A program made the position numbers and the translations under genes. A stretch of 10,258 nt of DNA. Origin: Pseudomonadota bacterium. Its GTDB lineage: Bacteria > Pseudomonadota > Gammaproteobacteria > Burkholderiales > Burkholderiaceae_C. Below, piece after piece: positions 1 through 6,463 of this stretch. Numbering within the stretch: position 1 is the first letter of the stretch; each line of letters opens with the position of its first letter. The notes under the pieces were generated by a model that saw only the letters and a list, made by a program, of their open reading frames with translations, ran no database searches and was not told the DNA's origin. The stretch is taken from positions 1 through 10,258 of the forward strand of contig JAEZWW010000054.1 of NCBI GenBank assembly GCA_023442945.1. Direction: 5' to 3'.

Positions 1-773
1 GTTGCGATCAACTGAGCCTTCAATTATGACACGCTTTTGAAAGACCTGTCAAATTCTAGGGTTTTACCGATTTGCACCACAACTTTCGCCGCGGCACCCA
101 TCTACCAACCCCGCAACCAGAAGAACCTTCCGATTGCCGCCAATCTCTGAGAACCCTCATCGATCAGCGAAGCCTTCAATTATGACATGCCTTTGAAAGA
201 CCTGTCAAACCCTGGGGGCTTTGGGCTCGCGCCATGAAGCTCCCCGTCGGCGCTTGGACCTACCCTCTACCGACCTTCACCGTCGAGCAACTTGCGTTGC
301 GGTGATCAGCGAAGCCCTCGACTATAGCACGCTTTTTGGCCACCTGTCGATTCGCGTCGGCCAAACGTTTGGTGCGTCATGCGTCGGCCACCATAGGGCA
401 CATGGCTCTGATGGGGCGGGAGGCCACTGTCAGCACGCCAAGCTGACGGTCTCCGCGTCTACATGCACGCCGCGCTGCGAAGCGACGGTACTTCAGGACA
501 GACAAGGTGGCTCAGCCGCTCCTTCTTCCGCTCACCGCTCCATGCCGCAGTGCGCGCTGGAAGCAGCGCCTCAAGATGGCACCAGGCATCCACGCACCGT
601 GGCGCCCCCACACCGGTATGCTTGTCCGCTTGGTCGCGGGCCCAGACCGTGGGCCTCGGCGCTTGCTCCTTCAGCGCGCATTTCTGGGCACGCCAGAAAC
701 CTTGCGTCTAACTGAATGCTCCCTTGTTGAGCGCCCTTCTGTTCTTCTTGTTCTTCTTATCGCTGCGTTTCCC
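1..773. other. long non-coding stretch upstream of uup
   Basis: No convincing gene is visible in the 773 bases before uup. Open frames here (for example 221-715 and the extension of the uup frame back to 507) have no family resemblance that I recognise, are rich in Arg/Ser/Pro/His as shadow frames are in GC-rich DNA, and have no ribosome binding site. Positions 5-360 contain diverged repeats (listed separately) and are clearly poorer in G+C than the rest of the window, which suggests acquired or non-genic DNA. Positions 361-720 look like ordinary non-repetitive GC-rich sequence. Just before uup a 9-base unit GTTCTTCTT occurs twice in tandem (741-749, 750-758). I could not find a persuasive promoter for uup. 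Confidence 0.6.
5..360. repeat. diverged tandem repeat, about 2.4 units of ~150 bp
   Basis: A block starting with CGATCA, then AGCCTTCAATTATGAC and later GAAAGACCTGTCAAA, occurs at 5-67 and again at 161-223, offset 156. A more diverged third copy lies at 303-360, offset 142, starting TGATCAGCGAAGCCCTCGAC and containing CACCTGTCGATT. The stretches between the blocks are also related (both contain CTACC[AG]ACC, then AG[AC]A and a TTGC element), so the whole ~150-base unit appears to be repeated. The sequence before the first block (GTTGCG) matches the end of the spacer at 294-301, so the array may continue left of the window. Copies one and two contain the inverted pair TTTGA/TCAAA around AAGACCTG, lost in copy three. 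Function is unknown. Confidence 0.7.
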
Positions 774-2690
774 ATGGCCTTGATGACTCTTTTGAACGGG
801 CAACTGGCGTTTGGCCACGTTGCTTTGCTGGACCACGCCGACTTTGCGCTGGAGACGCGCGAACGCGTGGGCCTGATCGGCCGCAATGGCGCGGGCAAGT
901 CGTCCTTGCTGAAGATCCTCGCGGGCATGGAACGCCCCGACGATGGCGATCTGCAGTTCCAGACCGGCCTGCGCTTGGCCTACGTGGCGCAAGAGCCCGC
1001 GCTGGAAGCCTTCACCACGGTCAACGACGCCGTGGGCGCCGGGCTCGCCCACGTAGCCGAGTTAATTGACGCCTACACCCGCGGCGAAGGCGACCTGGCC
1101 GCCTTGCAGTCGCAAATCGAGGCCGAGGACGGTTGGAACTGGCCGCAGCGCGTGGCCGACACCTTGCAGCGCCTCGGCCTGGACGGTACGCGCCACGTGG
1201 CCGACCTGTCCGGTGGCACCAAGAAGCGCGTCGCGCTGGCGCAAGCCCTGGTCCGACGACCCGACGTGCTGCTGCTGGACGAGCCCACCAACCACCTGGA
1301 CCTGGACGCCATCGGCTGGTTGGAACAGCTGCTGCTGGACTTTCGCGGCAGCGTGATCACCATCACCCACGACCGGGCCTTTCTGGACCGCGTGGCCACC
1401 CGCATTGTTGAGCTGGACCGCGGCCGCCTGGTCAGCTACCCGGGCAACTTCAGCACCTACCTGACGCTGAAAGAGGAGCAGCTGGCGCAAGAAGCCACCA
1501 TTCAAGCCAAGGCCGACAAGCTGCTGGCGCAGGAAGAAGTGTGGGTGCGCCAGGGCGTGGAGGCGCGTCGGACCCGCGCGCAAGGGCGGATCAACCGCCT
1601 GCAGAACCTGCGCACCGCGCGCGCCGCCCGGCGCGAAGCCGTGGGCCGCGTGCACATGGAAGTCAGCAGCGGTCTGCCCAGCGGCAAGCTGGTGGCCGAG
1701 CTGGAACACGTCACCAAGACCTTTGGCGACAAAACCGTGGTGCGCGACTTCAGCGCCACCTTGCTGCGCGGCGACAAGATCGGACTGCTGGGCCCCAACG
1801 GCGCGGGCAAGACCACGCTGCTCAAGCTGATCCTGGGCGAATTGGCGCCCGACAGCGGCCGCGTGCGCCAAGGCGCCAACCTGCAGGTGGCCTACTTTGA
1901 CCAGATGCGCGACGCGCTGGACCTGGACGCCACGCTGGAAGACTTCATCAGCCCTGGCAGCGAATGGATCGAAATCGGCAAAAAGCGCCAGCACGTCAAA
2001 AGCTACCTAGGCGACTTCCTGTTCAGCCCGGCGCGGGCGCACTCGCCGGTGCGCAGTCTGTCGGGCGGCGAGCGCAACCGGCTGCTGCTGGCGCGCCTGT
2101 TTGCCCGCCCAGCCAACGTGCTGGTGCTGGACGAGCCGACCAACGACCTGGACATCGACACGCTGGAACTGCTGGAAGAGCTGCTGCAAACCTACGATGG
2201 CACCGTCTTTTTGGTCAGCCACGACCGCACCTTCATGGACAACGTGGTCACCAGCACCATTGCCTGGGAAGGCCCCGGCCAGTGGCGCGAATACGAAGGC
2301 GGCGTGACCGACTGGTTAACGCAGAGCGAGCGCGCCCGCGAATGGGCCAGCGGCCGCGCCAGCGCCGCCGCTACGGCCCCCGCGCCCAGTCCGGCGCCCG
2401 CCGCCAAGCTTGAGGACAAAACAGCGGCCCAGCCCTACACAGATCAGCGCGAGCAGCTATCAAAAAAGAAGCTAAGCTACAAGGAACAGCGCGAGCTGGA
2501 CGCGCTGCCCGGTCAGATTGAAGCGCTGGAAACCGAGCAAGCCGACATCCGCGCCACCCTGGCCGACGGCCAGCTTTACCAAACCGACCTGTCGCGCGCC
2601 GTGGCGCTGCAGGCGCGCGACGGGGAAATCGACGAAGCGCTGAACCAAGCCCTCGAGCGCTGGGCCGCCCTGGAAGCGCGCACCCACTGA
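774..2690 (+). CDS. uup: ABC-F family ATPase Uup
   Basis: A 638-residue soluble protein with two ABC ATPase domains in one chain and no membrane segments, the ABC-F layout. Domain 1 has Walker A GRNGAGKS (36-43), signature LSGGT (145-149) and Walker B LLLDE followed by PTNHLD (166-176). Domain 2 has GPNGAGKT (340-347), LSGGE (429-433) and VLVLDEPTNDLD (449-460). A charged linker (about 233-285) joins them. A C-terminal coiled-coil domain (about 564-635) is the DNA-binding tail typical of Uup and distinguishes it from EttA; E. coli Uup is 635 residues. Family knowledge ties Uup to ribosome-associated function and to suppression of transposon excision. I chose ATG 774 because homology begins with MALxTLLxxQLAFG; ATG 783 is an alternative and no good Shine-Dalgarno is visible. 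Residues 545-567 are encoded by a dispersed repeat. Confidence 0.93.
   Translation: MALMTLLNGQLAFGHVALLDHADFALETRERVGLIGRNGAGKSSLLKILAGMERPDDGDLQFQTGLRLAYVAQEPALEAFTTVNDAVGAGLAHVAELIDAYTRGEGDLAALQSQIEAEDGWNWPQRVADTLQRLGLDGTRHVADLSGGTKKRVALAQALVRRPDVLLLDEPTNHLDLDAIGWLEQLLLDFRGSVITITHDRAFLDRVATRIVELDRGRLVSYPGNFSTYLTLKEEQLAQEATIQAKADKLLAQEEVWVRQGVEARRTRAQGRINRLQNLRTARAARREAVGRVHMEVSSGLPSGKLVAELEHVTKTFGDKTVVRDFSATLLRGDKIGLLGPNGAGKTTLLKLILGELAPDSGRVRQGANLQVAYFDQMRDALDLDATLEDFISPGSEWIEIGKKRQHVKSYLGDFLFSPARAHSPVRSLSGGERNRLLLARLFARPANVLVLDEPTNDLDIDTLELLEELLQTYDGTVFLVSHDRTFMDNVVTSTIAWEGPGQWREYEGGVTDWLTQSERAREWASGRASAAATAPAPSPAPAAKLEDKTAAQPYTDQREQLSKKKLSYKEQRELDALPGQIEALETEQADIRATLADGQLYQTDLSRAVALQARDGEIDEALNQALERWAALEARTH
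2409..2473 (-). repeat. dispersed repeat, copy A, inside uup
   Basis: Read on the - strand this is AGCTTC, a T run, then GATAGCTGCTCGCGCTGATC, TGTAGGGC, GGGCCGCTGTTTTG and CCTCAAG. It matches 9623-9698 (13 identical bases TAGCTGCTCGCGC, then TGTAGGGC and GTTTTG) and, more loosely, 5155-5210. It is read in frame as uup residues 545-567, in the low-complexity linker between the second ATPase domain and the C-terminal coiled coil, so it is tolerated as protein. It resembles short repeats I recall as abundant in Comamonadaceae genomes; this is memory, not a search. Confidence 0.75.
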
Positions 2691-2710
2691 ACCTGGGTAG
2701 TGCTCCCAGC

Positions 2711-2738
2711 TTGACGTGACCGATCAGCGTGCCAAGAT
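2711..2738 (+). promoter_or_regulatory. possible sigma-70 promoter before the DUF2726 gene
   Basis: TTGACG at 2711-2716 matches the -35 consensus at five of six bases. CAAGAT at 2733-2738, 16 bases further, is a weak -10 (three of six). It lies about 40 bases before the DUF2726 start and just after a small CTGGG/CCCAG hairpin (2693-2709) downstream of uup. The gene could equally be read through from uup, 87 bases upstream. Confidence 0.25.
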
Positions 2739-2777
2739 GTTTGTTTTGACCCAAAAACAAATGAGGAGAGCGCCGTG

Positions 2778-3533
2778 ATGGAAGGCTTGGGCTGGATCGG
2801 TCCGCTGCTGGTGGTGGCCCTGCTGGGCGGCCTGGGTTTTCTGTGGTGGCAGCGCCGCGGCGGCACCACCGCCAGCAGCAGCGGCGCGCCCCTGGGCCGC
2901 AACGAACGCTTTGCACCGGCGGCCGCGCTGTCCGCGGCCGAGATGGAACTGCTGGACTACCTGGTGCGGGCCTTTCCGCGCCGCGCGGTGCTGTTCCGCG
3001 TGGCGCTGTCGAATTTGGTCAGCGTGCGCCGCGCCGACAACCGCGTCGCCACGCAGCAACGGCTGGCCGAACACCGCGTTGACTACGTGGTGTGCAACCG
3101 CGACGGCCGCCCGGTCTACGCGTTTGAGCTGGACGCGCTGCACGACAACGCCGACGAAGCCGAGCACGACGCGCGCGAAAAGCACCGCGTGCTGAAATCC
3201 GCCGGCATCCGCCTCATCCGCCTCACGCGCAGCACGCGCGACCTGCCCGACCCCAACGACTTCCGCCGCCATGTGCGCAGCGCCGAGCTGACGCCGGATG
3301 GATCACCGGCCACGGTCACCGCGCCCGGCGCCCTGGCGCCCGCGGATGGCCCGGTGCCTCTGCCGGCGCACCGGCGCCCTCACCTGACCGACGACCTGCC
3401 CTATGGCCGCGCCGGCGGTTTCCGCGATACCCAGCCGATGACAGTGACCGGCTTGATGGACCTGACGCCCACAACCGACGAGCACGCCGACGCCGCGGCC
3501 GACGCCTGGGGCATTGGCCGCGCACCTGGCTGA
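2778..3533 (+). CDS. membrane-anchored DUF2726 protein
   Basis: A 251-residue protein with one N-terminal membrane helix (about 5-24, rich in L/V/G, followed by WWQRRGG), then a short Ser/Gly linker and a DUF2726-like domain (about 51-170). The domain shows RVDYVVCNRDGRPVYAFELD (100-119) and a later K-x-x-AGIRLIRL (140-149). The spaced D102, E117-x-D119 and K140 resemble a PD-(D/E)XK nuclease-like core; that reading is inference and the family has no proven activity that I know. The C-terminal ~80 residues are Pro/Ala-rich and probably disordered. The helix followed by basic residues suggests the domain faces the cytoplasm. AGGAG at 2764-2768 lies nine bases before ATG 2778; GTG 2775 would add one Met. 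It follows uup in the same direction and a strong hairpin follows its stop. Confidence 0.8.
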   Translation: MEGLGWIGPLLVVALLGGLGFLWWQRRGGTTASSSGAPLGRNERFAPAAALSAAEMELLDYLVRAFPRRAVLFRVALSNLVSVRRADNRVATQQRLAEHRVDYVVCNRDGRPVYAFELDALHDNADEAEHDAREKHRVLKSAGIRLIRLTRSTRDLPDPNDFRRHVRSAELTPDGSPATVTAPGALAPADGPVPLPAHRRPHLTDDLPYGRAGGFRDTQPMTVTGLMDLTPTTDEHADAAADAWGIGRAPG

Positions 3534-3543
3534 GCGCGCGCCC

Positions 3544-3560
3544 AGCGGCCCTTGGCCGCT
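3544..3560 (+). terminator. hairpin after the DUF2726 gene, terminator-like
   Basis: AGCGGCC, loop CTT, GGCCGCT: a perfect seven-pair, all-strong stem ten bases after the DUF2726 stop. No T run follows, so it would be an atypical terminator or simply an mRNA 3' end stabiliser. The stem is symmetrical and could also act on transcription from the - strand. Confidence 0.4.
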
Positions 3561-3571
3561 CCACCGCCGTC

Positions 3572-3691
3572 CTACAACCCAGGCTGCGTGAGCACGATCG
3601 CGCCAAGCCCTGCGCAGACCCACACCCAAGGCCACCGCGCAACGCGCTCGCGGACAGCGCGATCGCTATCGACGGTGGGCATCAACGTCAT
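3572..3691 (-). CDS. possible 39-residue single-helix membrane peptide
   Basis: ATG at 3691-3689 opens a 39-codon frame ending in TAG (3574-3572). The peptide begins MTLMPTVDSDRAVRERVARW, then has a hydrophobic run WVWVCAGLGAIVLTQPGL, which reads like a charged cytoplasmic start plus one membrane helix. It starts 12 bases after the stop of the degenerate frame upstream on the same strand (3704-3937), as if formerly co-translated. No strong Shine-Dalgarno and no family recognised. It may be a real small protein, the tail of a decayed gene, or chance. Confidence 0.28.
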   Translation of the reverse strand: MTLMPTVDSDRAVRERVARWPWVWVCAGLGAIVLTQPGL

Positions 3692-3703
3692 CAGAGACGC
3701 CGC

Positions 3704-3937
3704 CTAAGCGGTTAGGAACGCCGGCGTCGTGACCATCTGGGCGAGGGTGTCGGCCGCCCGCACCCAGCCCAACACCGCCAGCAGCATGGCCGACCACAGC
3801 GCCCCATGTGAGAGACCGAGGCGATCGGGACCGACGGGTCCCGGATCAGTAGGCCCGCAATAAGCCCGAACCCACGCTGATGAGCGCGCCGAAGACGCCT
3901 ACCAGCGCGGCGCAAGTCGGCCGATCGCCAGGCCTAT
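3704..3937 (-). pseudogene. frameshifted remnant of a small hydrophobic protein
   Basis: Directly after the glmU stop on the - strand, membrane-like peptide runs continue from one reading frame to the next: IGLAIGRLA (from an ATA at 3937), then LVGVFGALISVGSG (about 3905-3864), then GLIAGLLIRDPSVPIASVSH (about 3868-3808), then SHGALWSAMLLAVLGWVRAA and on to TPAFLTA, ending in TAG at 3706-3704. Each switch is a shift of one base, and the joined reading would be about 75 residues with two or so membrane helices. Overlapping residues at the junctions (G-L, S-H) fit small insertions or deletions in a once intact gene. I do not recognise the family. Sequencing error is an alternative. Confidence 0.4.
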
Positions 3938-3952
3938 GGCGCGCCAACCCGC

Positions 3953-5383
3953 TTATTTGCCCGGCTTCTTCACCGGCCGCTGCCAGTTGGCGATGCTGAC
4001 CGGCTTGCCGCGCGCCACGGTCAGCGCGCCGGGCGGCGTGCTCTTGGTCAGGGTCGACCCGCCGCCCACGGTGCCGCCCGCGCCCAGCGTGATCGGCGCG
4101 ACCAGCACGCAGTTGCTGCCCACGTGCACGTCGGCTTCAATCACCGTGCGGTGCTTGTTCGCGCCGTCGTAGTTGGCGGTGATGCTGCCGGCGCCGTAGT
4201 TCACGCGTTCGCCCACGACGGCGTCGCCCAAATAGGCCAGGTGGTTGGCCTTGGCGCCGTCGGCCAGGGTGCTGTTCTTCACTTCGACAAAGTTGCCGAT
4301 GTGCACCTCGGCCCCCAGCGTGGCGCCCGGACGGAGGCGCGCAAACGGGCCGATCAACGCCCCGGCGCCCACGCGCACGCCGTCCTTGGCGCCGTCGATG
4401 TGGGTGAAGGGGTGAATCACCGCGCCGGCCGCGATGTCGGCGTTGGCGATGACGCAGTGCGCGCCAATGCGCACGTCGTCGCCCAGCGTCACCCGGCCTT
4501 CAAAAATGCAGCCCACGTCGATCTCCACGTCTTGCCCGCAGACCAGTTCCCCGCGCACGTCAAAGCGCGCCGGGTCGGCCAGGCGCACGCCATCTGCCAT
4601 GAAGCGCTGCGCCGTGCGCAGCTGCAACTCGCGCTCCAGCTCGGCCAGCTGCTGCGGGCTGTTGACGCCCGCCACCTCCACCGCGTCGGCGATGCGCAGC
4701 GCCTGCACCGGCGTGCCATCCGCCACCGCGTGGCGCACCACGTCGGTCAGGTAAAACTCTTTTTGCGCGTTGTCGTTGTTCAGCTGCGCGAGGTATTTCT
4801 TCAGCAGTGCCGTGGGCGCGGCCATCACGCCGGAGTACCACTCGGTCAGCGCGCGCTGCGTGGGCGTGGCGTCCTTGGCTTCGACAATCGCCATCACCGG
4901 CGCGTCCGCGCCCTGCCCGTCCCGCACGATGCGGCCGTAGGCTCCCGCATCTTCGCCGGTGTCCACCGTCAGCAGCGCGATTTGCTGCGCGTCGCACAGC
5001 GCCAGCAGCTGCTGCAGCGTCTCGGCGCGCACCAGCGGCACGTCGCCGTTCAGCACCAGCGTGACGCCATCTTGGGGCAACAGCGGCACCGCCTGCTGCA
5101 CCGCGTGGCCGGTGCCCAGCTGCGGCTCCTGGCGCACGGGGCGCAGTGCCGGATAAGCACCTTTTGGGCCGCCAGCCCTACTCCAATCTGCGCAAGCAGC
5201 TTCCACTTCTGTAGCACCGTGGCCGGTGACGATCACCACATCGGCCGCCCCCAACGCCGCCGCGCTGTCCAGCACATGGCGCAACAGCGGGCGCCCGGCC
5301 AGGCGGTGCAGCACCTTGGGGCGCTGGCTTTTCATGCGGGTGCCTTTGCCCGCGGCCATGACGACGACGTGAAGAGCGCTCAT
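3953..5383 (-). CDS. glmU: bifunctional GlmU: GlcNAc-1-P uridyltransferase / GlcN-1-P acetyltransferase
   Basis: Cytoplasmic enzyme of 476 residues making UDP-GlcNAc, precursor of peptidoglycan and lipopolysaccharide: it acetylates glucosamine-1-phosphate, then adds UMP. The N-terminal uridyltransferase has AAGKGTRM (10-17), K23 of PKVLH, QLGTGHA (88-94), metal-site D114 of LNGDVP and N241 of GVN. The C-terminal left-handed beta-helix has RLRPG (349-353), K369, base H381, Y384 and N404, matching E. coli R333, K351, H363, Y366 and N386 at a constant offset of 18. ATG 5383 fits the family start; a TTG at 5410 in frame is less likely. E. coli GlmU is 456 residues; about 11 extra residues lie at 60-85, where a dispersed repeat is embedded. 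The residue aligned with E. coli N169 is Tyr (EWYSG, 181-185). Divergent from the AraC-type gene, 103 bases apart. Confidence 0.95.
   Translation of the reverse strand: MSALHVVVMAAGKGTRMKSQRPKVLHRLAGRPLLRHVLDSAAALGAADVVIVTGHGATEVEAACADWSRAGGPKGAYPALRPVRQEPQLGTGHAVQQAVPLLPQDGVTLVLNGDVPLVRAETLQQLLALCDAQQIALLTVDTGEDAGAYGRIVRDGQGADAPVMAIVEAKDATPTQRALTEWYSGVMAAPTALLKKYLAQLNNDNAQKEFYLTDVVRHAVADGTPVQALRIADAVEVAGVNSPQQLAELERELQLRTAQRFMADGVRLADPARFDVRGELVCGQDVEIDVGCIFEGRVTLGDDVRIGAHCVIANADIAAGAVIHPFTHIDGAKDGVRVGAGALIGPFARLRPGATLGAEVHIGNFVEVKNSTLADGAKANHLAYLGDAVVGERVNYGAGSITANYDGANKHRTVIEADVHVGSNCVLVAPITLGAGGTVGGGSTLTKSTPPGALTVARGKPVSIANWQRPVKKPGK
5155..5210 (-). repeat. dispersed repeat, copy B, inside glmU
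   Basis: On the - strand: AAGCTGCTTGCGCAGATTGG, AGTAGGGCTGGCGGCC, AAAAGGTGCTT. It shares GTAGGGCT, AGCTGCT-GCGC and a GGCC/TTTT end with copies A and C; across one 20-base core it matches copy A at 15 positions. It is the most diverged copy. It is translated in frame as part of GlmU residues about 58-77 (ACADWSRAGGPKGA), in the loop before QLGTGHA, where E. coli GlmU is about 11 residues shorter. Copy B lies the opposite way round relative to its host gene compared with copies A and C. Confidence 0.6.
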
Positions 5384-5423
5384 ATCAGACGGTGTTCCCT
5401 GCGGTCTCAATGCAATGGCGGGG

Positions 5424-5452
5424 ATTATCGGGCGCGCCGGCAGCCCCAGCCC
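5424..5452 (-). promoter_or_regulatory. possible glmU promoter
   Basis: Read on the - strand, GATAAT at 5429-5424 matches the -10 consensus at five of six bases and lies about 40 bases before the glmU ATG. The -35 position (5452-5447, GGCTGG) is poor, so an activator or an error in my call are both possible. The 103-base divergent gap must also hold the promoter of the AraC-type gene, which I could not place. Confidence 0.25.
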
Positions 5453-5486
5453 AGCGCCGGATCGACCATGCCACTAGCATCGCGCC

Positions 5487-6371
5487 ATGCTCCCCCAAGA
5501 CATGCCCGCCGACGCCGCGCTGGTTGAGCGCTTCGTGCAGCTGCTGGACACGCCCACCGACCCGCGCATGGTCTGCGTGCAGGCGCGTTGCGACCACGGC
5601 GTGAAGTCCGTGGACATCGACCGCCCCACGCTGGCGCTGCTCCTGCGCGGCACCAAACGGCTGCGCAGCGGCGCGCAGGCCGGCCAGTTTGGTCCCGGCG
5701 ATCTGCTGGCGATGGCGCCCGGCACGCGCATCGACGCCATCAACCTGCCCGACCCACATGAAGGGCGCTACCTGACCTTGTCGCTGCCGCTGTGCGACGA
5801 AGTGCTGGCCGCCGCGCGCCTGGTGTGGCCGCACCCGGTGCAACCCAGTGGCATGGGCTTTCACCGCGTGCCGTCTGGCGCCCTGCTGGCCGAACTCTCG
5901 GCCCTGGCCGACGCGGTGGAGGCCGATGACGAGCTGCACGCGCGGCTGGCCGTACTGAATTTGCTGGCACGGCTGGCGCGGCAGGGCTGCACCGACCTGC
6001 TGCTGCCGCCCGCGCCGAGCGCGGCCGCGCGCGTGCGGGCGTTGGTCGCCGAAAAGCCCGGCCGCGCGTGGCCATCGGCCGACGTCGAACAAGCGCTGGG
6101 CACCAGCGGCGCCACGCTGCGGCGTCACTTGGCCGCCGAAGGCACAACGCTGCGCGAGGTCATCGCCCAGGCGCGTCTGGCCTGCGCGCTAGATCTGCTC
6201 TACACCACGCGCTGGCCGGTCAAAACCGTGGCGCAGCACGTGGGCTACCGATCGGCCGAAAGCTTCGCGCGCCGATTTCGCGAGCGTTACGGGCTGGACG
6301 CCGCCGCCATCGGCAACGCCGCGCCCGACGCCGGCGTGCAACCCGTCACGCCCATGCCGCGCGCCGCGTGA
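5487..6371 (+). CDS. AraC-family transcriptional regulator
   Basis: A 294-residue DNA-binding regulator. The N-terminal half (about 1-175) is a cupin-like AraC N-domain with LALLLRGTKRLRSGAQAGQF (49-68) and GPGDLLAMAPGT (69-80), similar in style to the AraC_N type where a small-molecule effector binds. The C-terminal half (about 180-285) holds two helix-turn-helix units: DVEQALGTSGATLRRHLAAE (199-218) and VKTVAQHVGYRSAESFARRF (245-264), the second carrying the usual VGYxSxxxFxRxF pattern. Start ATG 5487 is chosen as the first in frame; no clear Shine-Dalgarno precedes it and ATG 5502 is an alternative. It is divergent from glmU and 92 bases upstream of the exported hydrolase in the same direction, its most likely target. 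Effector unknown. Confidence 0.88.
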   Translation: MLPQDMPADAALVERFVQLLDTPTDPRMVCVQARCDHGVKSVDIDRPTLALLLRGTKRLRSGAQAGQFGPGDLLAMAPGTRIDAINLPDPHEGRYLTLSLPLCDEVLAAARLVWPHPVQPSGMGFHRVPSGALLAELSALADAVEADDELHARLAVLNLLARLARQGCTDLLLPPAPSAAARVRALVAEKPGRAWPSADVEQALGTSGATLRRHLAAEGTTLREVIAQARLACALDLLYTTRWPVKTVAQHVGYRSAESFARRFRERYGLDAAAIGNAAPDAGVQPVTPMPRAA

Positions 6372-6375
6372 GCGT

Positions 6376-6442
6376 TTGACGCGGCAACTTGAGCGCCCGG
6401 CCGGGCGCCCCCGCAGTACGGTAGGGCCGTCGCCTTCGGGCG
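6376..6442 (+). promoter_or_regulatory. palindrome and hairpins between regulator and hydrolase
   Basis: The 92-base gap holds TTGACG (6376-6381, a -35-like hexamer without a convincing -10), a perfect 16-base palindrome GCGCCCGGCCGGGCGC (6393-6408), and a hairpin CGCC-TTCG-GGCG (6431-6442) with a UUCG tetraloop followed by CTTTGTT. The last could be a weak terminator for the regulator or part of an mRNA leader; GGGCC (6424-6428) and GGCCC (6453-6457) can pair around it and would place GAAGG (6450-6454), the likely ribosome binding site, in a stem. An operator role for the palindrome is guesswork. Confidence 0.35.
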
Positions 6443-6463
6443 CTTTGTTGAAGGCCCTGTCCC

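Noticed and set aside
5..360. CRISPR array
   Set aside because: The repeats are ~60 bases, diverged, and spaced 142-156 bases apart with related spacers; this is a tandem duplication, not a CRISPR.
701..732. Integron attC site (TCTAAC motif)
   Set aside because: Only a single short motif is present; no paired GTTAGA-type partner with attC-like inner symmetry was found near it.
507..773. N-terminal extension of uup by 89 codons
   Set aside because: The extension has no Uup similarity, has no ribosome binding site, and family homology starts at ATG 774.
3703..3717. Terminator or recombination site at CCTAA/TTAGG inverted repeat
   Set aside because: Only a five-base arm with a four-base loop and no T run; it overlaps the stop of the decayed frame and is likely chance.
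4124..5527. 467-codon open frame on the + strand across glmU
   Set aside because: It lies antisense to glmU, whose catalytic motifs are all present; its His/Val/Gln/Arg-rich composition is typical of a shadow frame in GC-rich DNA.
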